Part shown: in pieces, positions 16,767 through 26,151 of the stretch
Layout of the letters: every line of letters starts with the position of its first letter
Numbering within the stretch: position 1 is the stretch's first letter
DNA from: an uncultured Geobacter sp.
GTDB lineage: Bacteria; Desulfobacterota; Desulfuromonadia; Geobacterales; DSM-12255
NCBI GenBank assembly: GCA_937860145.1
Contig: CALMBF010000181.1
Span: forward strand, 1-42,780
DNA: 42,780 bases
Reading direction: 5' to 3'
Made by a program: the position numbers and the translations under genes
Notes under the pieces: model-generated
Seen by the model: only the letters and a program-made list of their open reading frames with translations
Databases searched by the model: none
Told to the model about the DNA's origin: nothing

Positions 16767-18623
16767 TCAGCGGACTCCGTAGCGCGCCAGCACCTGATTG
16801 ACATCCATTGAGAGTTCAGGGGCAATCTGGGCGGCGCTGCGCAGGTTCTGCAACCCCTCGCTCAGTCTCCCCTGCCTGAGCAGTTCCTCCCCTACTTCGA
16901 GTCGGCTGTTGGCGTAAATGAGAATCGCTTTTCCCGTATCCAGGTCGCGGAAAAACATTTCATTTCCCCCAAGATCACGCGGCGAATAAAGACCCCATAC
17001 GGAAAGGTCGGGCGAGCTGCTCGTTTTTGCCGATTCCGTCAGGAGCTGGTAGGTAATGCCGCGCTGGAGAAACCTGTAGCCACCGAACGGCACGGAAAAA
17101 CGTGTCGAGTAGTCAATGAGAACGGGGCGTACGGGGTACTGCTCTGCCACGGCAAGGAGGAGCACATTTTCCGGTGACTGTGATTCCAGGGGGATCCTCC
17201 TGAGGATGCTCCGGGTAAACAGGTGAGGAAATGCGTCGAGGTACCAGTCGAACACCAGGTGGGGAGTATGGAGGAGATCCAGGTCTTCGCGCATCTTTTC
17301 GACCCCCTGGATGTACCAGAGCGGGAAAGCGCCACTGTCTCCCCAGGTGTAGAGAGCGGCACCCTGGGGGGCAGAGCGGAGAACGCTCGAACCGTAATCA
17401 AAGGCAACATAATTGAGGTGCTGGTCGTTTTTAACATAATTGAGAGCACAGACCATTGTCGGCAGAGCCAGCAACAGGGTAGCGGCCATCGCCCGTGCAG
17501 GCAGTGCCTTGTTGCTGAGACGCAGAACGGTCAGACCCTTGCCGATCGACAGGTAGAGCCCGATACCGACAAATACGGCCGAGTAGAGATAGAGCGGAGT
17601 AAAGAACTCCTCGGTAAGGAAAATCAGCTCTTCCGTTGCGTTGAAGTAGCCGGCGATGACCAGGAGAAAGCAGAACAGCGCGATAAGGTAGGCGATGACC
17701 TCTGCCCGTTTTCTCGTGAAGATTGCAGCCATGCCGAGGATCATGAGGAAAAGCCCGAACGTGGTGAACTCGTGGGGGACATTGAAGGCATTTATCTGTG
17801 CCCAGAGAAGCGACCAGCCCCGCTCCACTTTTTCCGTCGGATACCCCTTGCGGAGAAAATGCCAGAGGAACTGCTCCTTAGTCTGGGGGTTTGCCCAGTT
17901 GAGAAGAGGGAATTTGGTGGCCCGTATGGGGAGATGCAGGTTGATGGCAAAACCGAGGATGCCGAACAGAACGGAGATAATGAAATCCCTGATCCTGAGA
18001 GCTATTTTCCAGTTCATGGAGATGATCAGGAAAGCAAAAGACGGGATCATGAGAATAATGGTCTGGTGCGCTCCCGTGGCAAGACCGCACAGGAAGGTGG
18101 CGATGAAGATATACGACGGTCGCTCCTCCCCCTGGCGGTAGGAGTCGCGCCAGCGGAGGATCAGGTAGAGGATGAGTGCCACGATGAAGGAGACGAGGGG
18201 ATAAGGCTTATCATGGTTGGATTGCAGCCACAGCCTGGGAGAACAGGTAAAGGTCAGGGCCGCTGCCAGGGCAGCACTCTTGCGCAGCATGCTGTTCAAG
18301 GCGCTGTCCGGTGTGATCTCCTCCTGTTTCAGGAGATATGTCACAAGGAGGTAGACACCGAAACAGGCCAGGGAACCGGAGATGGCTGTCGCGAAGTTTA
18401 CTCTGAACGCTATGCTGCCGAAAGGGAGCCAGGTGAACGGCTTGGCATAGTTGAGAAAAAACGGGTAGCCCGGTGAATGGGCGGAGCCGAGACAGGACGT
18501 TGCGGTTATGAATTCTCCGCTGTCGAAGAACGTAACCGAGGGGGCAAGGGTCAGAAGGTAGATTGTCAGTGGCAGAAGAACCGATAGTAGTGCAAAGACG
18601 TCCAGACGTTTTGCAAGAGACAT
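16767..18623 (-). CDS. DUF2723 multispanning membrane protein with C-terminal TPR-like tail
   Basis: 618 aa. The N-terminal DUF2723 signature is clear: LTLAPSVTFFDSGEFITATSCLGSAHSPGYPFF, with the acidic FDSGE loop characteristic of GT-C-type polyprenyl-linked glycosyltransferases. About ten transmembrane segments cover residues 15-430. A soluble periplasmic domain follows, and residues about 560-610 (RLEVGEELLRQGRLSEGLQNLRSAAQIAP) look like one tetratricopeptide repeat. Two ATGs compete; AAGGAG has 8-nt spacing to the one at 18623, so I use it rather than the open-frame limit at 18659. It probably transfers a sugar from a lipid donor to an envelope acceptor; donor and acceptor are unknown. 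Confidence 0.8.
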   Translation of the reverse strand: MSLAKRLDVFALLSVLLPLTIYLLTLAPSVTFFDSGEFITATSCLGSAHSPGYPFFLNYAKPFTWLPFGSIAFRVNFATAISGSLACFGVYLLVTYLLKQEEITPDSALNSMLRKSAALAAALTFTCSPRLWLQSNHDKPYPLVSFIVALILYLILRWRDSYRQGEERPSYIFIATFLCGLATGAHQTIILMIPSFAFLIISMNWKIALRIRDFIISVLFGILGFAINLHLPIRATKFPLLNWANPQTKEQFLWHFLRKGYPTEKVERGWSLLWAQINAFNVPHEFTTFGLFLMILGMAAIFTRKRAEVIAYLIALFCFLLVIAGYFNATEELIFLTEEFFTPLYLYSAVFVGIGLYLSIGKGLTVLRLSNKALPARAMAATLLLALPTMVCALNYVKNDQHLNYVAFDYGSSVLRSAPQGAALYTWGDSGAFPLWYIQGVEKMREDLDLLHTPHLVFDWYLDAFPHLFTRSILRRIPLESQSPENVLLLAVAEQYPVRPVLIDYSTRFSVPFGGYRFLQRGITYQLLTESAKTSSSPDLSVWGLYSPRDLGGNEMFFRDLDTGKAILIYANSRLEVGEELLRQGRLSEGLQNLRSAAQIAPELSMDVNQVLARYGVR

Positions 18624-18658
18624 GGGCATGACTCCTTGAAGGTGATGGCAGGTCTGCA

Positions 18659-19396
18659 TCAGCGCGGTTTTCGTGCCATGGCAAAATAGCCGTTACCGAG
18701 GTCTGTCGGGAAAAACAGGCGCTGGATAAAGTAAAATGGCAACATGGTTATGTCGTTGAACAGCAGATTGAATATAAGGGAAAAATCGGTAAAGAGCCAC
18801 ATGCCGCCGCTGTTTCTGGTCCGCTCGTCCAGCCTGGACTCCCTCTCCAGGCGTTTGGCGATCGCCCTGTCATAAAAAGGCTTCATCAGGTTGTAGAGCG
18901 GCACGCCATATGAGTATATGGTGATTGCTTCGAGCCCCGAATCACCTAGTTTTGTCTCCAGGTCAGTCCGTTCATAGCGCCTGATATGGCCGCAGAAGTC
19001 ATCGTTCGCTCCCCACCTGCTCTGGTGGGCAGGTACGGTCAGGAGCAACCACCCTCCCGGTTTGACCCTGTCGACCAGGAGCCGCAGGAATCCCCTGTCG
19101 TCGTCCCAGTGCTCCAGAACCTCTGACGCTATCACCGCGTCGAAATGCTCCCGCACGTCCGAGATGTCGACCTGCTGTACCGTTATATTCGGGGAAAGGT
19201 TGTGACCCCTGGCGATTTCAATGGCGTCAGCCGAGATGTCGATCCCCATGCCGCGGTATCCCTCCCTGTCCAGTGCGATCAGGAGGTCTCCTGCTCCGCA
19301 ACCGACTTCGAGAAAAGAGGCCGTACCTGTCTTGCCCAGCGCATCGATGATCACCTTTTTTTTCAAAAGGTAGCTCGGGGTCGGGTACCATTTCAT
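18659..19396 (-). CDS. Class I SAM-dependent methyltransferase
   Basis: 245 aa. Motif I FLEVGCGAGDLLIAL (about 26-40), the acidic motif II end GMGIDISADAIEIA, post-I VIASEVLEHWDD and the region LLLTVPAHQSRWGANDDFCGHIRRY identify the methyltransferase-11/UbiE-like fold. The tyrosine/arginine-rich HIRRYERTDL segment is common in methyltransferases of glycan and lipid clusters. The C-terminal end has a hydrophobic patch (ITMLPFYFIQRLFF) that may bind membrane. Its start overlaps the preceding gene's stop by four bases, so it is coupled to the flippase-like gene. The substrate is unknown; a lipid-linked glycan or membrane lipid is a guess from context. Confidence 0.85.
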   Translation of the reverse strand: MKWYPTPSYLLKKKVIIDALGKTGTASFLEVGCGAGDLLIALDREGYRGMGIDISADAIEIARGHNLSPNITVQQVDISDVREHFDAVIASEVLEHWDDDRGFLRLLVDRVKPGGWLLLTVPAHQSRWGANDDFCGHIRRYERTDLETKLGDSGLEAITIYSYGVPLYNLMKPFYDRAIAKRLERESRLDERTRNSGGMWLFTDFSLIFNLLFNDITMLPFYFIQRLFFPTDLGNGYFAMARKPR

Positions 19397-20418
19397 GGCG
19401 TGTCCTCTGCTGTACCGTATTTGCCCAGAGAGGCAAAGGATATCTTCTCCGTCCAGAGGAAAAAGAAACCGAGCAGTATCACGGGGAAGAAATTGATCGC
19501 GTGCATCACCAGGGCGACACTCAGTGCCTGCTCTTTGGGGACATTGAAGGCCATCAGCCCGTACATGCAGGCCGCATGGTAGGTTCCTATGTAGCCGGGA
19601 GATGCCGGAACCATAACGGCAAAAACCAGAAACACCAGGATGAACATCGCCGCCGTTATGGGCAGGTCAATGCCGAACGCCTTGAGGAGCAGGTCGACCG
19701 GCCAGGTGGCGGTTCCCCAGATCAGTGCCGAGGAAACCAGCAGCGCACCAAGTTCTCCCGGCTTGGAACTGAGACGGATGCCGGAGATGAAAGAACCGAG
19801 CAGGGGGATGATTTTGGAGGACACTGCTGCAGGAAACGGTTTCAGGAGCGCGCTGACAAATTTCAGGGTGGCACCGGTAGCCCTTTTCAGGAACACGAGG
19901 AAGACAATGACCCCGACATACAGGGAAAGGGTCACATAGCCGCCGGTTATCAGGCCATTTTGCACTTTTTCCATGCCGGGGGGCAACTGGACGGTGAAAA
20001 ATGTCACGACCAGTATGATCAGCACCGAAAAACCGTCGCACAGCCTGTCGAGGACCAGGGTAGCGAAAACGGAACTGGTCTCCAGTTGCTCCTTCTCCGC
20101 CAGCACGTAGGCGCGGATGATCTCCCCGAGTCGTGCGGGGAGCAGATTGTTCGCCATGTAGCAGATGATGGTCGCAGCAAGGAGGTTGCGCGGAGCGGCC
20201 TTTTTCTGGGGAAGAACGAGGTAGTGCCAGCGAACGGCCCTGAGACCATAGCTGACAAAGGTCACGAACAGGGCCAGTGACAGGTATCCGTAATGAAGGG
20301 TACGGAATGCCGCGCCAAGCTGGTTGAAGTCGATCTTTCTGAAGAGGAGCCCCATGAAGAAGAGGCTGATACCGATACCTGCAAGGAATTTCTTGTCGAC
20401 CTTACCGGTACTGTTCAT
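19393..20418 (-). CDS. Lysylphosphatidylglycerol synthase/UPF0104-type membrane protein
   Basis: 341 aa with about eight transmembrane segments and the family motif NNLLPARLGEIIRAYVLAEKE (near residues 82-102), plus SPGYIGTYHAACMYGL in the second half. This is the flippase-like transmembrane half of MprF/AglD proteins without the aminoacyl transferase domain. Members occur widely beside glycosyltransferase and polyketide-sugar genes and are thought to move or modify lipids. The gene overlaps ribF upstream and the methyltransferase downstream by four bases each, so it sits in a tight operon. The biochemical role is unproven. Confidence 0.82.
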   Translation of the reverse strand: MNSTGKVDKKFLAGIGISLFFMGLLFRKIDFNQLGAAFRTLHYGYLSLALFVTFVSYGLRAVRWHYLVLPQKKAAPRNLLAATIICYMANNLLPARLGEIIRAYVLAEKEQLETSSVFATLVLDRLCDGFSVLIILVVTFFTVQLPPGMEKVQNGLITGGYVTLSLYVGVIVFLVFLKRATGATLKFVSALLKPFPAAVSSKIIPLLGSFISGIRLSSKPGELGALLVSSALIWGTATWPVDLLLKAFGIDLPITAAMFILVFLVFAVMVPASPGYIGTYHAACMYGLMAFNVPKEQALSVALVMHAINFFPVILLGFFFLWTEKISFASLGKYGTAEDTP

Positions 20419-21377
20419 ATCCCCTCCAGGTATTCGCTGTAGACCACCAGCGGTGTCGCAGCGAGAATCCGGCGGCAGTTGGCAACATCATCGGCAATGG
20501 CCCGTTTCAGTTCGTCGGTGGAATTGAATCGTTTCTCTCCCCTGAGTCGTTCGATGAAATAGATACGCAACTCCTGGTCGTACAGTTCGCCGTCAAAATC
20601 GAAGATGAACGTTTCTATGGAAATCTCGGCAGCACCGAACGTCGGGTTGTTGCCGATGTTGCAGGCACCGTCGTACAAACGGTCATTCAGCTTCACTTTG
20701 ACGGCATAGACACCGTCCGCCGGGATGAGTTCCTTGTCGGTCACGATGTTGGCAGTCGGGAAGCCAAGCGATTTGCCGCGGTGGGCGCCGTGGACAACCC
20801 TGCCGCCAAGGGAAAAGTGGCGACCGAGATAACGGACCACGTCCGCCACATCGCCCGCGGCGATCATGCGTCGGATCAGGGAACTGCTGTAGGTAGTCTC
20901 ACCGCGGGAGATCGGCGCCAGTTCTTCCACGGTGAACCCGAACCGGTCGCCATACCTGCAAAGCATGGCAAAATCCCCTTCCCGGTTGCGGCCGAAGGCG
21001 TAATCATACCCGATGATCAGTTTCCTGGTGCCGATAATGCCGATGAGATATTTTTCGATGAATTCACCGGACGGTATGGCAGCAAAATCCGAGTCAAAGG
21101 GAATGATGATCAGGTAGTCGACCCCGGATGCTTCGATAAGGGTTATTTTCTCTTCAAGGGTATTGATCAGGCGGATGTTGCGCGTCGACGTGACTACCCG
21201 CAGAGGATGGGGGTCGAAGGTGACGACAACCGATACGCCGTCCCCCTCCCGTGCCGCCTGCTTCAGGCGGCGGAAGATCTCGCGATGACCGAGGTGGACC
21301 CCGTCGAAGTTACCGATCGTGACCACCGGATTATGCAGCGGTTCGGAAATTTCGGAAAAACTGCGATGGATGATCAT
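20415..21377 (-). CDS. ribF: Bifunctional riboflavin kinase/FMN adenylyltransferase
   Basis: 320 aa. Makes FMN and FAD from riboflavin. The N-terminal nucleotidyltransferase domain has TIGNFDGVHLGHREIF, VTFDPHPLRV and GYDYAFGRNREGD. The C-terminal riboflavin kinase domain begins near 185 with GRVVHGAHRGKSLGFPTANI and includes GVYAVKVKLNDRLYDGACNIGNNPTF and the catalytic-loop FDGELYDQELRIYFIERLRGEKRF. The frame is open to 21446, but the ATG at 21377 gives the family N-terminus and overlaps the tatC stop as ATGA. Linkage of ribF to tatC fits a need for FAD in exported redox proteins, but that is only suggestive. Confidence 0.96.
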   Translation of the reverse strand: MIIHRSFSEISEPLHNPVVTIGNFDGVHLGHREIFRRLKQAAREGDGVSVVVTFDPHPLRVVTSTRNIRLINTLEEKITLIEASGVDYLIIIPFDSDFAAIPSGEFIEKYLIGIIGTRKLIIGYDYAFGRNREGDFAMLCRYGDRFGFTVEELAPISRGETTYSSSLIRRMIAAGDVADVVRYLGRHFSLGGRVVHGAHRGKSLGFPTANIVTDKELIPADGVYAVKVKLNDRLYDGACNIGNNPTFGAAEISIETFIFDFDGELYDQELRIYFIERLRGEKRFNSTDELKRAIADDVANCRRILAATPLVVYSEYLEGI

Positions 21378-22228
21378 GCCGGCTGTCCGTCCCCTTCCAC
21401 GGTGGGGGGCACGGCTCTTTTTCTGCCGAAGAGGAGTGCCACCCAAATGCTGATTTCGTACATCAAATAAAGGGGAACCATGATGACGAACATGGTGATG
21501 AGGTCCGCGTGGAAAGCTGCAACGATGGAACTGGCGAGGAGCGCGTATTTCCGGTTACGGGCGAGCAGGCTGTAGTTGATCAGGCCCATTCTGGAGAGTA
21601 GCAGGGCAATCACCGGCAGTTCGAATATCAGACCGAAAATCAGTATCAGCCTGAGGCAGAAGTTTACATAGGCACTGAGGTTGAACCAGCTCTGCAATCC
21701 TTCCATCTCGTAGGAGAGGGAAAAATTGATAATGACCGGCCAGATGATTATCAGGAAGAACAGTGCCCCCAGGCAAAACGTAACCGTTGCCGAGGTGACA
21801 AAGGGGACCACCATCCGTTTCTCCCTGAAGGTCAGGGCCGGGGCAACGAACAGCCAGACCTGGTAAAAAATGATTGGAAGGACGATGATGAAACCGGCTA
21901 TCAGCGAGATCTTGCACTGGACGAAAAACGGCTCCAGCGGTGCGCTGTAGTTCAGTCGCCGTTCCTTGGCACTTTCCTGGACCTCGCGATCGAGCTTGTA
22001 GTGGGAGTACAGGGCGGGGAAACGCTCTTTCACCGAGGCGTAGACGCTTTTTTTGATGTCCGTCAGATATGTTTTGCCGGTCAACGGCTTTTCGATGAAT
22101 GAGAGCAGGTCGGTACTGTAGTTCCAGGAGACGCCCATGCCGATGACGAGGGCGACAAAAATGATTATCAGCCGTTTGCGCAGCTCAACCAGGTGTTCGA
22201 TAAAAGGGAGTACTTTTTCCTGAGTCAT
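21374..22228 (-). CDS. tatC: Sec-independent protein translocase subunit TatC
   Basis: 284 aa. TatC binds twin-arginine signal peptides in the inner membrane. The N-terminal FIEHLVELRKRL motif (F-x-H-L-x-E-L-R-x-R) is complete, followed by six predicted membrane segments, with FREKRMVVPF and the loop ELPVIALLLSRMGL before the last helices. The periplasmic first loop is longer than in Escherichia coli (about residues 40-110, including ASVKERFPALYSHYKLDREVQE). The frame extends to a TTG at 22255, but the ATG at 22228 gives the expected start with GGGA upstream. No tatA or tatB is beside it; they must lie elsewhere. It heads the operon running to the DUF2723 gene. Confidence 0.95.
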   Translation of the reverse strand: MTQEKVLPFIEHLVELRKRLIIIFVALVIGMGVSWNYSTDLLSFIEKPLTGKTYLTDIKKSVYASVKERFPALYSHYKLDREVQESAKERRLNYSAPLEPFFVQCKISLIAGFIIVLPIIFYQVWLFVAPALTFREKRMVVPFVTSATVTFCLGALFFLIIIWPVIINFSLSYEMEGLQSWFNLSAYVNFCLRLILIFGLIFELPVIALLLSRMGLINYSLLARNRKYALLASSIVAAFHADLITMFVIMVPLYLMYEISIWVALLFGRKRAVPPTVEGDGQPA

Positions 22229-22259
22229 GAGTCGGTTCCCGAAGTGTGAAATCAATTAG

Positions 22260-22288
22260 TAATAACACAGCGAAAAGCAGCGGCGCAA
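22260..22288 (-). promoter_or_regulatory. Putative sigma70 promoter of tatC
   Basis: On the minus strand TTGCGC (22283-22288) and TTATTA (22260-22265) are separated by 17 bp. Transcription would start near 22253, about 25 nt before the tatC ATG. The -35 is only partly consensus. Confidence 0.45.
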
Positions 22289-22321
22289 CAGGTTTGCTCA
22301 CCCCTTACGTAAGCCACCTGT
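22288..22321. repeat. Inverted repeat with central palindrome in the tatC-bioB gap
   Basis: ACAGGT (22288-22293) and ACCTGT (22316-22321) flank a perfect 10-bp palindrome CTTACGTAAG (22304-22313). The left arm abuts the -35 of the putative tatC promoter. It could be a regulator binding site for tatC, or chance; no family consensus is recognised. Confidence 0.4.
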
Positions 22322-22360
22322 ATACGCGCGCCGTCACGATAGCTGGAACGGCCCGGAGAA

Positions 22361-22390
22361 TGTCAACCACACAAAACAATCTGGTTGACA
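22361..22390. promoter_or_regulatory. BirA (biotin repressor) operator before bioB
   Basis: TGTCAACC (22361-22368) and GGTTGACA (22383-22390) form a perfect 8-bp inverted repeat with a 14-bp spacer. This matches the known bacterial BirA operator pattern (TTGTnAACC, 14-16 bp, GGTTnACAA). The right arm contains a perfect -35 TTGACA (22385-22390), so a bound BirA dimer would block RNA polymerase. A -10 is less clear; TTTAAA at 22410-22415 is possible with a 19-bp spacer. Biotinyl-AMP-loaded BirA would therefore repress bioBDA. birA itself is not in the window. Confidence 0.8.
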
Positions 22391-22462
22391 ATGCACCTGC
22401 CCCATGTCATTTAAAAGAGCTGTAAAACTATGGTAGTGACGTACCAAAATGTGGAGGAGTCG

Positions 22463-25515
<3,053 letters not shown>

Positions 25516-25521
<6 letters not shown>

Positions 25522-25552
25522 AAAAAGGGGGCTCAGCCCCCTTTTTTCATGC
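25516..25552. terminator. Strong bidirectional terminator after bioA
   Basis: A near-perfect stem GCATGAAAAAAGGGGGC / GCCCCCTTTTTTCATGC with a 3-nt loop (TCA), flanked by A- and T-runs. It ends the plus-strand bioBDA unit and, read the other way, the minus-strand unit of the small gene at 25573. The bioA TGA stop is inside the stem. Confidence 0.92.
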
Positions 25553-25572
25553 ATGTTAAAACCGCCACTAAG

Positions 25573-25965
25573 TTAAAACGTACCCCGTATCAGGTTGGCC
25601 TTTACCGCCAGCACCACTTGACCCCGCGTCGTTTCCTGAAGGTCCGGCATGACCGTCGGAATAGCAAGCTTGACCTTGCCGTTCTCATACTCTGCAACGG
25701 CCCGGTTGATGCTGGTGACAACGCCTACCCCCGCACCGGCTATGGTGCCGACAGCGGCTCCGTAGGCGATGTAGTCAAGATGGTCGGATGCGTGCTTGGT
25801 GAACGCAAGAGAAGCCGTGCCCAGCACGGTCCCGATCAGTCCCCCGTAGATACTGTCTTCCAAAACTACCTTGAGCGTGTTTTCCGCAGCATGCACGGGT
25901 ACGGTCCACGAAGCTGTCAGCAGCATGACTGTTGCGGCTATGACGGCGTGTCTAAACTTTTGCAT
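25573..25965 (-). CDS. Small exported glycine-zipper-like protein (130 aa)
   Basis: I recognise no named family. Residues 1-27 form a signal peptide (QKFRHAVIAATVMLLTASWTVPVHAA, cleavage near HA-A). The middle holds two small-residue hydrophobic stretches, YGGLIGTVLGTASLAF and YGAAVGTIAGAGVGVV, which resemble glycine-zipper helices that pack in membranes. The C-terminal part is soluble and beta-like (VKLAIPTVMPDLQET). The frame extends to a GTG at 25980, but GGAGG lies 5 nt before the ATG at 25965. It is separated from the upstream tRNA nucleotidyltransferase gene by 186 bp. An envelope or outer-membrane-associated role is inferred. Confidence 0.75.
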   Translation of the reverse strand: MQKFRHAVIAATVMLLTASWTVPVHAAENTLKVVLEDSIYGGLIGTVLGTASLAFTKHASDHLDYIAYGAAVGTIAGAGVGVVTSINRAVAEYENGKVKLAIPTVMPDLQETTRGQVVLAVKANLIRGTF

Positions 25966-26089
25966 CTGCTCCTCCCCCACGGTAGTTTCAACAGCTAATC
26001 TGCTGCAATAAATCAGCCAAAAACGACGATTCGGTCACAGTTTGCCGTCTGTTCTGCTTCCAGCCGCCATGGCATGTCGCCCTGCCCTG

Positions 26090-26116
26090 CTACGGTTAAA
26101 CGTGATTAACCTGTAG
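26090..26116. repeat. Inverted repeat downstream of the tRNA nucleotidyltransferase gene
   Basis: CTAC-GGTTAA (26090-26099) and TTAACC-T-GTAG (26106-26116) pair around a 6-nt loop with one bulge. It lies 36 bp past the stop codon at 26152 on the transcribed side. There is no T-run, so it is not a classical intrinsic terminator. It may be an RNA hairpin at the 3' end or an operator for the following small gene. Confidence 0.4.
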
Positions 26117-26151
26117 TCCGTGCCATGGTAGTGATAGCACGTCATTTACCA

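Noticed and set aside
17223-18476. 417-codon plus-strand frame opposite the DUF2723 gene
   Set aside because: Composition is highly charged and low in order, as expected for an antisense shadow; no ribosome binding site or motif. The minus-strand gene has clear membrane helices and signature.
22430-22462. Earlier in-frame ATG for bioB at 22430
   Set aside because: No ribosome binding site in front; GGAGG lies 5 nt before the ATG at 22463, which also fits the usual BioB length.
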